NCBI GenBank assembly: GCA_963924555.1
Contig: OZ004584.1
Location: 8,563,753 to 8,627,752 of the forward strand
Length of the DNA stretch: 64,000 nucleotides
Source of the DNA: Crambe crambe
Lineage: Eukaryota; Porifera; Demospongiae; Poecilosclerida; Crambeidae
Direction: 5' to 3'
The translations under genes and the position numbers were made by a program. Shown in pieces: positions 54,368 through 64,000 of the stretch (positions are counted from its first letter, which is position 1; each line of letters begins with the position of its first letter). Below the pieces are notes generated by a model. The model was given only the letters and a program-made list of their open reading frames with translations, searched no databases and was not told the DNA's origin.

Positions 54368-54775
54368 GTATGGGTAGATATTTTCGAGGAATTAAAATTT
54401 CGTGAATATCAATACCGAGTTAGATTATAAAAATTTCGAGGATTTTAATTTCGCTTCGCATGCACTGCAATATATCGCTCGCGCGCAGTGTAAAGCATAT
54501 GTGGTGCACCGGTGATCGTGAGCAGCTGGAAGAATGACCAGTTTTAGTTACCCTTCAATGGTTAGGGAATTTCACGTCTATAGGAAGCTTCATATGGCGA
54601 AGTTCTGCTGTTCTGGAAGCAAAGTTCTGAAGCGAAGATGTAGAGAGCCATCTGGAAAGATCGAGGTCAAGTACTCCGTAATGACTAATTAATAGGTTAT
54701 TGAATGTTAAAAATTTCGTGAAATACAAAGTGACCGCGAAAACCACAAAATTAAAATCCCTCAAAAATATCTACC
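54368..54775. mobile_element. MITE inserted in the 5' intron of unit 5
   Basis: Inverted ends GGTAGATATTTTCGAGGAAT and the inverse of ATCCCTCAAAAATATCTACC. Units 2-4 read GAGAATAGTTACCTTGC without the insert. The right end of the element supplies GTAGAT next to GTGTGCAAG, so it replaces the usual GTAACT donor. No coding content; CpG-rich near 54475. Confidence 0.75.
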
Positions 54776-54811
54776 TTGCACACATGCACAACAGGGGGCC
54801 GTCTTTGACAT
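54775..54811 (-). CDS. Candidate first coding exon of unit 5
   Basis: 37 nt from ATG as in unit 4 (MSKTAPCCACVQ), now followed by a GTAGAT donor made by the MITE and a ~450-nt intron to the kelch exon. Tentative. Confidence 0.3.
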
Positions 54812-55004
54812 AATGGAGGGACAGAATAGAGGGCCTGTACATGGAGGTGTGTCACATAAAAGGGGCGTGGTTGTCTGCCATCTTAGACAGCAGAGAATGT
54901 ATAGACTCATTGCAGTTTCAGTAACATTATTGGACTTGTCTGTATATTACCAGCACACAACCACCATGTTGGAGGTAGTCTCCTGCCCCTTCTCCATGAG
55001 ACTA

Positions 55005-55170
55005 CAGTGGAACCTCCCAATAATGGACACTCCAAATAAAGCACACCTCTCTATAAAGGACATTTGTTGCTGTCCCACCATAGTACTTTGTGTATTAAAT
55101 GACCTCTGAATAAAGGTCACCTCTCTATAAATGACAATTTCAACTTGTCTGTTATTTGGAGACTCCACTG
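55005..55170. mobile_element. Mariner-like MITE, unit 5 copy
   Basis: CAGTGGAACCTCC to GGAGACTCCACTG with TA flanks, 166 bp. Confidence 0.75.
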
Positions 55171-55799
55171 TATGTTGGAGGTACAAGGTAGAGAAGAAGT
55201 TGTACTAGTTTACATGTTAGGAGGTGGTTAAGTGTTTGTTTTCATAATTATTGCAACTAGTTGATTGTAAGAACTTATAATGCTGTTAGTTATCCTGTTC
55301 TTTGCAAGGGAGAAAACAAGCCTATAGCAATAGAAGTGTGCTTTCATCATCTTAGACCCACCCCCCTATCTATCTACACGCCATGTGTACTTGTGTGGAA
55401 AAAGCTGGAATATGAGAGAGATAAAGGTAATTCTTATTAACTGATGAAGAGATTAGTACATGGCGGAAAACCATGCCCCTTTTATATGACACACCCCCTG
55501 CTCCTTGCACAGGCTCTCCATTCTTCAGAGCTGGATCCAGGGATGGTTGCAATCCTTCTTTTATTCCCAAGCTAGGCCTGTAGCTAAAATGGTGCATGTA
55601 GTGCCCCAGAATTTTTGACCACACCCACTTAGCCTAGCCATGTCCATTTTCACTTGATACTTAATCTCGTGTTTCTGTTTGCCCTCAAAATTGTGTGTTG
55701 CATTAGCTACAGCTACACTCAATCTCCAAGAGACATCTTTGAAGTGATGTTGGGCATGGTCACAGGTGTGATTGTTAAAGGGAATAACAGTTAGTATGG

Positions 55800-56120
55800 C
55801 AGGGGTGGCACAACAGGTGCTGCTGATACGACTTTTGCTGTACAACTTTTATAAACTGGTCAGGAAAAACCATACCAGTTCTACAGTGCATGGACTACAG
55901 GCTTGCTATGTTAATTGGAAAATGCACAACACATTAATATCACTTACACACCCTCACTAAAGCTATGACAGTTCGTTTCATGTAAGAATAACAGACACAA
56001 CATTTTGGAAATTTATTTTTTTCCCCTTTCTTTAAAAAGTATTAAAATTAAGATGAAATAATCATACTGAGTTTTTAAGGCTAGAGGCGCACCACATTTC
56101 AAGTGGTTGTGCCACCCCTG
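55800..56120. mobile_element. CAGGGGTGGCACAAC element, unit 5 copy
   Basis: Same ends and flanks as in units 2 and 3, 321 bp. Confidence 0.75.
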
Positions 56121-56619
56121 TATGCACTAATGTGTGGCCAAAGTAGCTACAGTACGTTGGAATTTTGGGTAATGATCACCAAATAATGCTCATCCAGCAT
56201 GACCATCATGAGGTCAAGACTAACTCATTCTAAGGTCAGAGTTCAAACATGCACACCATAAAGCTCAAGCATTGAAATTTTAGTTGGCTGATCTAGTGAG
56301 CTCCACACTCTCTCCTACCAAGGATACAATTTGGAGGGGGTGGGACCCTCCATACCATGGAAAAAATTCACTAGGGTAATTCTGGTCACTCGTCATGACT
56401 GCTATTGTTTAGTCCATCGAAATGCTGAGGTTAAGCTTTTTCTCAGACAGCATCACAGTAATTCCAAAAAAATAGAGTGCAGGTTGAAATAATGTAGAAT
56501 TAAAAATAATTTAAAGTGTGCAGCTAATAAATTGATAAAAATCAAATTCATGGGGTAATTCCAGTTAGCTCATCTATTTTGCAGTTAAAGCTGTATAAAA
56601 GATTATAAAGTCAAATTAT

Positions 56620-57003
56620 TATTCATTATTCTGTGCTAGTCCTCACTCTCAGAAGCATTCTATGCAAGCTGTTTATGAAAGTGATTTGTTTGTGCCGCTA
56701 CCAACTGATTAGTTGCTGCTATCAAAGTAAGTATCATGTCTTACCTTTTGTTTTTGACCATAAGCTTGGCTTGAGAAGGATAGTGCTGTTCTTGTTGTGT
56801 CTCACTTTATTTCACTGATATGGATAAGGTCTGGAGCCAGATCTAGCTAGCTAGCTTTAAGCTGATTGAATGTGCGCGTGCTACATCATTCATCATGCAC
56901 GAAATTTTACGTATTATTTTGCGTCTAATTAAGTGCATGCGCATGCAACTGATACCAGGCCCTTCACTTTTCCACCGCCCCGCGAAAAAAACCGGGCACG
57001 AGG
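56620..57003. mobile_element. Truncated copy of the 6450-6982 inverted-repeat element
   Basis: Carries the same interior (GGATAAGGTCTGGAGCCAGATC, TTTAAGCTGATTGAATG) and the right end TACCAGGCCCTTC to GGGCACGAGG. The left end is missing. Confidence 0.6.
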
Positions 57004-58881
57004 CTAAAGTATGAGAGATAAAGGTAAGTGTAGAGGATTCTTATACAAACATAACTGATGGAGAGAGCTTATGGTGGATAACCACACCTACTCGTGACTA
57101 GTTTTGAATTATAGCAGCATCAGTTATGTTCCAGTCCATCTGTGACTGATCTTGATCTGGTCCAACTTAACATCCTAGATAAGTTACTTACCCTATACTT
57201 AATTAACTGTGATGTCTAATGATGTCATGTTCCTATAAGTAATTATTCTACCACACCCCCAAGCACCCAACCCTTTGTCTCCATTCATGCAAGTGATCAC
57301 ACGATGCCCTACCAGTCCTACCACTAGTCATGGGGCTAATATGCTGGCATGGAATAATTAAATAGGGATTCACTGGAATAGCAACACAAGAGGCTAAATA
57401 AACAGAATAAACAGAATAATAGAATGCAGTCTGCTAACTATAACCTTGCTCCCTTGTCTACACATGCCATGGGTGTCTAGCATTCCATTCTGAGTGAGTT
57501 TTTTAAGCATCCTTTTGGGGATCAGCAAAAAAACTGTTTGCAAAATTACATCTTAAATGCTACGCACAGTTCTAATGTACTCTTTCAGGACATTTTCATA
57601 TAATTATTGTTAATGTTGAGCATAATAGGCACTCCCTGGCATCAGGCATAATGCTGGCAAAATGGTAAGTAGAGTTCCTACGCATGCAGTGCAGGCAATC
57701 CTTCAAAGGTCAGGATAACTATTAATGCTCCAAAACTTCCTTTTGCAGCTCTGAAAAGTACTACTGTCTTGGAATGTGCATTATCAATCTTAACCAGATC
57801 AATCCTTATAAAGTTATCACTCCTACTCCAACACAACTGCCACTGACTAGTCATGTGTACAATTTGTGACTTACTGACTCATAAAAATTAATCTACATAC
57901 AATTAATGGACTTCTTGACTTTGTTTTTCAATATAACTTGAGCATAATTTCGAGCATGATTGGTAGCTTTTTCAGGAATTGCTCAAAGCATAATAGGTAA
58001 AAAAGCAAGTCTATTTCAGATTACCACTTACTACAGACCTGCCAATCAAGTCCTCCAAAACATCCCCACACCCACACACATTCCCACCAAGTGCGTGTGC
58101 TGTGTGTGCCCCTAGTCCTGCAACCACACCTATCTAAACATCCTGGATCCAACCCTGATTCTTGCTGCTTCATCAGATACAAGGATATCATCCCCCTGTA
58201 ATTTAGTTACATGAAAACTCCATACCTCTTCCATCAAACTTCAAGTTCCTCTTAGAATGAGCCAGCTCAGAGACTAACACTAGTCTGCATCTGATGAACT
58301 ATGTATGGGTGGACCACTTCCGCAAGGTGATGCTGTGCTGAGGAACCTGAAATGCAATACAGAGGTTTTCACAAAATTTGCCAACAGGTGCAGAATTAGA
58401 TTTGTGCTCACTAAAAATAAATTAAGACCATTGCATTTGTATGATAGATTATTTTGGCTGATCTAATGACATGTTATTTCCAGCCCCACACTCTCTCCTA
58501 CCCAAAGATACAATTTGGAGGCTTCATACCATGGAGAAAATGTATCTCTTACCATGACATACAGGTGAATAGGACCCCCACCCTACTCCACAGATTCCAC
58601 AATCACATAGATGTCCAAATACACACTCTCTCTGGATGGCAGCAAGATAATATTAAACCACTGTCAACTACATACATGGAAGTAGCAGCATCATGTGATG
58701 CTTTAGAGTGATCCATCACTTAGGGAGGCACTTTAGGCATTGGTAGTTAACAAATCAGTTTCACAGATAGTAAATCTAGCCCGCTAGCTTTCATCCATAC
58801 CTTCTCCTGTCCCTCCATCAGATTCTTCCTCGATCTTTCATTCCAGAAGGCGACCTACCCTTGTATTCCACCAACTATTTA
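57004..58881. other. Spacer between units 6 and 5, no gene seen
   Basis: Near-identical to 7500-8898 upstream of unit 1 for long stretches, including the exon-like block at 58150-58370. It is the intact reference for the deletion in front of unit 1. Confidence 0.55.
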
Positions 58882-58905
58882 TCACGTGATACTTTGAGCA
58901 TGCGC
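58882..58905. promoter_or_regulatory. Promoter-like TCACGTGA plus GCATGCGC pair
   Basis: TCACGTGA at 58882-58889 and GCATGCGC at 58898-58905, with the GGAGAAG/GTATGG exon-like end downstream on the minus strand. Presumed promoter of unit 5. Confidence 0.4.
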
Positions 58906-58984
58906 ATTGAAAAATACATTGTACTTTGACATTTTTTTAGAGAGCTAGAGGTATTGCAATTGCTACCAACAAAATAGGAACTAT

Positions 58985-59830
58985 AGTTCACTTTTACAAT
59001 TGAAGTCTTTCTCTGCATTGCTGTTGGGTCCATGGATCCTGTGAAAATCATAACAACAACATAACAATACATCATGTAGTTGTTAAGTTAGGAAGAACTT
59101 ACAGAAGAAACCAAATATCATAGTGGAGAAAATCAGTAGAGTCATCAGCATTAAGCATACATATTTCCTTGATCAATACCAGGACTTGTCTGTGGGTGAA
59201 CAAAATCATAGTATCTGATGGATTATCTGGTTTCATAACAAGAGTTCTTATTGAGAGCAAAGGGGCAAGACTGTGATCACCATGGAGGGGGTTTCCCTAT
59301 GATAAATATTGAATGTTCTGGGATTGTTTCTGGTGCAGTCTGAGTTTTAATGACTATAGGAACCCAACACAAGCACAAACATAAATATTGACTGTAGCTA
59401 TAATTGCACTCACCCCCACTAGGGAGTGGACCAAGTGGTTTCTAACACACAACTAAGTTAACTGAGTACAAAAATATTCCTTCTAAATATCTAAATAAAA
59501 AGGTTATGAAGGGATGGCCTTAAATCTAGCTGGGTTGTGTTAAATACTGCAACTTCATATGAAAACAAGTCCCACAATTACCATAAACTTATTAATCTAA
59601 TCAAAATAATTATGATGGGGAAGTCCCTAATTGATTGGCTGCTGGGAGTGGAGTAACATGAGAGTGGAGATCATAATATTAAGAGCAGAAAGAAGTACCA
59701 CTATGTTGTTAGTGGACATTCACAATGTGTGGTTACCTGATTGAGGTCCTCTCATATGTCCTCCACCATCAGTGCTAGGAGTACAATGGGTGTGGCTAGA
59801 GGTAGAAGCCTCACTCGTACTCAAAGTGTC
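58985..59830 (-). pseudogene. Second tail copy downstream of unit 6
   Basis: Last-exon (near 58997-59040), tail-exon (59100-59350) and linker-like (59750-59825) sequences in family order. They follow the DD3 and C-terminal exons of unit 6, so the gene could splice into them, but the tail exon carries the same early stop region as unit 4. More likely a leftover from the DD2-only form. Confidence 0.45.
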
Positions 59831-60466
59831 CTATAGGACCAGTTATTAAAAGTGATGTCATAATATTGTGATTGGTCATTGCTAGACATGTGACATTACA
59901 ATTATAGTGTTCGAACTGACAATCCACAGTACTTGCATTAGTGATAATGGTCCTTTTTCAGTACAGAATGCAAATGCTCTCAGTCTGACACTTCATGGTC
60001 TTGAAAAATGAGCTATTATGCTCCACACTTCCATTTCTACTTCATAAATATTTTACACTACACAATGAGGACATCCCAAATCTATTGGTTGTTTCTAAGG
60101 CAACTCAGCTGGAACAATAAGGTAGGAGGTGGGCATGAAAAGGAAAAGATACTATCATTAAATTTTCTAGCACTGTAGCAGTTACACTAAAATAGTTGTG
60201 AAGAACAATTCTAACGCCTTTGAGCACTGTACCATTAGGCCAAGCAAAGAAAGCTGCTGGTTTTAAATAAAATGTATCATGTGCTGAAAAATTGAGATTT
60301 TTTCTTAGGTTTTTAATCAAGTGGAAATATTTCAACATTTTTCAAATTGAATCATGAAATTTTGGGTAGGTAGGACCTGAAAAACGACTAATCTACTCTA
60401 CTTACTTACCCAAGCAGGCCAAAAAACAGCTCTGTTCTCCTCAGTGGGAAGGACCCTCTTAGTCCA
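59831..60466. other. Sequence between unit 6 C-terminal exon and tail copy
   Basis: Matches 9160-9790 after unit 2. No gene seen. Confidence 0.5.
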
Positions 60467-60730
60467 TCACACACCCTTCTCTATGAATACACACTTGAAC
60501 AGCTCCTGATTAGTGAGGTGGACACACTTCATCTGGGTCTCCCTTATCCCTCCTCCCCCATGCTCACCTGAAGATGAAGAGAGAAATGAGATTTAATCAC
60601 ATGATAATCCTCCGTCGAACATCTTCTATGTACAACAGAATGAAGAGTATCCACTTTCACTATGTGCATAAAGACTTACCTATTGTAGCAAAATTAATGG
60701 TTGCACTTTCTAGTTCCAAGGACTTGATCA
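60467..60730 (-). CDS. C-terminal exons of unit 6 (60730-60680, 60567-60467)
   Basis: As in unit 2, a 51-nt phase-1 exon, then an exon from CTTCAG ending TGA, reading HLTNQELFKCVFIEKGV. Unit 2 has the same sequence in a different frame relative to its splice. Low certainty. Confidence 0.35.
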
Positions 60731-60805
60731 CTTATTCATGGTTGCTGCATGCAGGAGACAGACATCAGTAAACTACTCAGTAAACTAGCTAGTATAACAC
60801 CTTAC

Positions 60806-61087
60806 CTCTTGGGTGTGCTGTGGCTATCCTTTTGAACATTCCTCCATCAAGCTTCCTAACACCAGCTGCTAGTTGCCTCCAACTCGGTTTGCCATATTTG
60901 GCAGTGTTGTAATTCTGCTTCAACCACTCGGTAATGACGTCGAACAGGCACCTGCTACAATTTCCAGAGTTATTCCTGCGGATGACCTCAATGGCACTGG
61001 TCTTCAGTCTGAGGTAAGTAGCAAGGGTGTCCCAACTGGCCGCCAAGTCCTCCACTTCATCCATCACATCTGCTATGTCTTCAGGAT
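60806..61087 (-). CDS. Death domain DD3 of unit 6
   Basis: 282 nt, phase 1 both sides, intact; identical in pattern to units 2, 4 and 5. Confidence 0.83.
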
Positions 61088-61143
61088 CTATTATCAATGC
61101 AACATTGACTCATTGTAAGTTTGAGGGAGATCTGATGACTCAC

Positions 61144-61544
61144 CTAGTTCAGAATCATCTATCGTTTCAAGAACTTGTTTCCACTCAGTTCCACTGACCT
61201 GATAGAAATATAATCCCTTCACTAGTAAAAATCAAAGGGCAACTGAGAGATTAACTGACATGTTGTCCAGCACTTGATGGGGAAGTCCCTAATTGATTGG
61301 TTACTGGGAGTGGAGTAACATGACAGTGGAGACCATATGAGAAGAAAGAAGTGACATGTTACATTGGACATTCATGATGTGTGGTCATCATGACCACTTA
61401 GAGACTCACCGGATTGAGGTGCTGATTGAGGTCCTCTCATATGTCCTCCACCATCAGTGTTAGGGGAACAGTGGGTGTTGCTAGAGGTAGAAGCCTCACT
61501 CGTACTCAAAGATGTCTTGGATGTCTTGGACGTGCTGGCAACAT
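61144..61544 (-). CDS. Linker exons of unit 6 (61544-61410, 61303-61260, 61198-61144)
   Basis: Same three exons and phases as unit 2 (135, 44 and 55 nt). Donors are GTGAGT, GTCAGT and GTGAGT. Ser/Thr-rich, then VTNQLGTSPSSAGQH and SGTEWKQVLETIDDSEL. Confidence 0.5.
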
Positions 61545-61602
61545 CTGTAGGAGATGATCACCACTAGATACATGCAATATCAAGGTCATCTTAATTCCTC
61601 AC

Positions 61603-62303
61603 ATTTCATCCTCAACACTTCACAGATGGCCTCAGCAGACTGAGTGTGTCCAGCCTTCACACACACCTCCAGCAAATTCCCATAGGTGGCTGCAAGGCCA
61701 CACCTCTCCTTCCACCTCCTCAGTGCCTCTCGTCTATAGGTCAAACAGATCAGTGATTCATGCTGGACTCTCAGTTGGGGGGTTAACACATATAAGCCAT
61801 AAAAGCTTATCATTTCAAGTGTTTGCAAAGTAAGTCAAGGCTAAATGGTGAAAGTCCAACGTTACACATGGATATGTGGTCACAGGTGTAGAGTCACTGG
61901 AGAAAGAGTGATCTTGAAAGCATAAAGAACATGTGAAGTGACAATGTGTACAAAACCAAGACCACATTTTTTTTCTTTGTTTGTTTGGTGGGAGGGAATA
62001 AATAGAATCCTAATTAATACACAAATTAAACCTCTCAAAATAGTTGATCCCCACCCCAAAAAGAGGCAATATCCAGGTCTCACCTCTGCAGTGCAGGTTC
62101 ATTCTGATACTTCTTCTTGATGTCACTAATGTCAGTGGCAGTCAGTCCCAGAGGAACAGAGAGCTTCACCTCCCAGTCCAGTGAGTGGTCCGCTATCTCA
62201 TTCAGGTCCCTGTCAACTCCTCCATGGTCCAAGTCCAACTGCCACTCCAAGAGGGGGCGTGCATTCATTGGGAGACGTGAGAGGTAGGATTGGTAATCTG
62301 GTC
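61603..62303 (-). CDS. Death domain DD2 of unit 6 (62303-62084, 61733-61603)
   Basis: Both exons open with normal borders. RREALRRWKERCGLAATYG and LLEVCVKAG are present. Confidence 0.8.
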
Positions 62304-62554
62304 CTGTGGCATGTAGTTACAGTGTAGAGTGGATCCATGGAGGACAATGGGACTCACACTAACCTGAGGGGAGAACTGGGTCAGGTCCATTCACACCACT
62401 TCCATCTCCAGTCATGGGTTACAGTAGTACAATGTGAACTAAAGTCATGCACATTGCATATATTAAGGGACATTAATACACTACTCTATATAATACACAC
62501 CATACCATACCATATGCACACTTCAGGGCAAGTTACTTGCTACAATTTACTTAC

Positions 62555-64000
62555 CTTTCCAAACCAAACCAAATGCTGACTTTGCATTTTCACTGGTTTA
62601 GTCCACAACGCACAAGTGGTCTCTTCCAGGGTGAGAGAGACATTCAAAGGAGAGTTGGTAGCTCACAGAAAAGGCGTAGTTCATGCGAGAGGTGACTGTC
62701 TTCAGTGTACGCTCAATGATCTCTCGGATGGCACTACACACCTCGTGTGTTGGGGTCTTGGTGATCGGTAGTCTCTTGATGGATACCTCGTAGTACTTTG
62801 GTTGGGAGATGAGGGTGATGGTGTCGTAATCAGTTCCAAATCGAAACTGCACTCGGTTCTTCTTGATGCCTTCTTCAATCAACTTGAGTTTGAGTGAGTT
62901 CTGCCCGACTAAGTTGGCAATGGTGGCAGGAAAGACCCCAAGGGGTACAAAACCACATTCGTATCGAATCAAGAGAGAGGCAGGAAGGAGTAGGTCGGAA
63001 TCATTATTTCGAAAGTCACTCAGTTCTTCACTGCTCACATTCTCAAGGATGCAGGGCATCAGGTAGACCTTTGAACTCTGTGAAGGGTCGGACTGGACTA
63101 TGGGAGCTATGATGTTGAGGTGCTCCAGCAGCTTCACCAGTTGGAGTAAGGGAATGTGATCTTTCTTGATGGCCGCCAAAGAATCTTGCAACTCTTTCAC
63201 TTCAAAGTACTTGATGTCTTCAGCACGTTCTCTAGGACTTTTTCCTTTTGTCCAGATATGACGATACTTGAAAAGTGCTGCTGCTATGTCTTTGAAGGGG
63301 ATGAAGTCCAAACGTTCGTCTCTTGTTTCTTGCTCCTTTAAAGCTTCCTTCACATCTTCAAATGAAAACTGTCCAGTTTTCCGGAATTTTTCCCGAGCTG
63401 CCCTCTTCACTTTGCCGAATTTGAAAGTGTTGACAATCATGTTGGTCACACTGTCGAATACGATTTGTACGTCACAAATGACAGTGTCTTCCAGCTCAGG
63501 AACGTCAGGGAAGTACATCAAGACTCCAGCGTAGTGGTGCAGGAACCACAAGGCCACTTTAGTTTCCTTTGGGGACATGCCAAACTGCCAAGCTAGTTCC
63601 ATGCAGTACTCCAGGCTCAGCATTCTCACCACTTGTTTGCGAAGACAGAGACTGAACACGAGCCAAGCTGCTGGAATGGGGATCTTCTTGAAGTGGTGCC
63701 GAATGTGATCCTGAAGGAATTTGCGAATGGAATCCACCTCTTCCTTACCTCCTGTCTTGTTGTCGACTGCAAGGACTAACTGATCCTCCTCGGCAAACTC
63801 GACGAGACCTTCTTTATAGAAGCTAGTATTCGTGATGGTACTTTTCAGCTCATCATCAAATTTCTTGATCTCTTCTTTGTTCACCTTGTCTTTGTGAGTA
63901 GCAACTATGAATGCTACTGAATTGGATGATGGCTGAACCAACTTGGCTGCTGGATTGAGGTCAGAGATGTCTTCACCTAAAGTGTTATCAGGACTAGAGC
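62555..64000 (-). pseudogene. COR part of unit 6 (type A), partial, 53-bp deletion
   Basis: Open from the window edge (THKDKVN near 63890, FLHHYAGVLMYFP near 63530, GFVPLGVFP near 62940) to HLCVVD and TAA at 62598-62600. Compared with unit 1, 53 bases after GTGGAC are missing, removing the last ~18 residues in frame and shifting what remains to the donor at 62549-62554. Confidence 0.85.

Larger units (their letters stand above)
60467..64000 (-). pseudogene. Unit 6: Roc-COR-DD-DD gene, damaged, cut by the window end
   Basis: Visible exons: Roc-COR from beyond 64000 to 62555, linker near 62418-62364, DD2 62303-62084 and 61733-61603, linkers 61544-61410, 61303-61260, 61198-61144, DD3 61087-60806, C-terminal exons 60730-60680 and 60567-60467. 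The 3' layout equals unit 2 although the GTPase is type A. Two lesions: a 53-bp deletion in COR that leads straight into TAA (62598-62600), and AG-to-AA in the acceptor of the post-COR linker (62419). The kelch part, if any, lies outside the window. Confidence 0.75.

Noticed and set aside
1..64000. CRISPR-like or bacterial operon content
   Set aside because: Repeats are dispersed paralogs and inverted-repeat elements; introns and metazoan domains exclude a prokaryotic origin.

Overview
The window is eukaryotic and animal. Genes are split by many short introns (several of 50-60 nt) with GT..AG borders, and the domains are metazoan: kelch repeats, Death domains, a Roc-COR GTPase module, ZU5 and UPA, plus relics of a glucose-transporter (SLC2A) gene and of dynactin subunit 2. 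Very short introns and large Death/ZU5 families suggest a sponge (demosponge). That is inference; no marker here settles the species. No rRNA, tRNA or CRISPR array was seen.

The dominant content is a tandem array of six related multi-exon genes, all on the minus strand. Call them unit 1 (778-6086), unit 2 (9800-15526), unit 3 (20286-25782), unit 4 (29206-36274), unit 5 (49613-54320) and unit 6 (60467 to beyond 64000). Each complete unit reads kelch propeller (~290 aa), Death-like domain DD1 (~99 aa), then one large Roc-COR exon (730-790 aa; P-loop GAPRLGKT or GGPRLGKT, switch DTGGQPE or DTGGHPE, THKDK, COR core), then a variable 3' set of exons. Four 3' architectures occur: DD2 plus a short tail (1, 3); DD2 plus DD3 (2, 6); DD3 only (5); DD3-ZU5-UPA-DD2 (4). 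Every inferred splice junction downstream of the kelch exon is phase-consistent. Summed exons give in-frame models of 1441 codons (unit 3), 1741 (unit 4) and 1493 (unit 2), stop included.

Most interesting signal: the five kelch exons are almost identical except in short clusters that fall in the loops after the GG doublets of each blade. There the residues, and lengths in multiples of three, differ in every copy. With two Death modules and a GTPase, this looks like a family of intracellular sensor/adaptor proteins with a diversifying recognition surface, organised like NLRs but built on kelch plus Roc-COR. Function is inferred.

Units 1 and 6 are damaged. Unit 1 has a TGG-to-TGA change before the switch motif, a lost upstream block and a foreign 5' end. 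Unit 6 has a 53-bp frameshifting deletion in COR and a mutated splice acceptor. Units 2-5 look open.

Between units lie copies of the same intergenic block, including a TCACGTGA plus GCATGCGC promoter-like pair, and many small inverted-repeat elements (mariner-like, several hAT-like with 8-bp target duplications, foldbacks). At 43.5-49.5 kb, inside the spacer after unit 5, are plus-strand relics: a rearranged SLC2A pseudogene with its 5' end duplicated and one exon triplicated between GA microsatellites, and the 3' half of a dynamitin gene.
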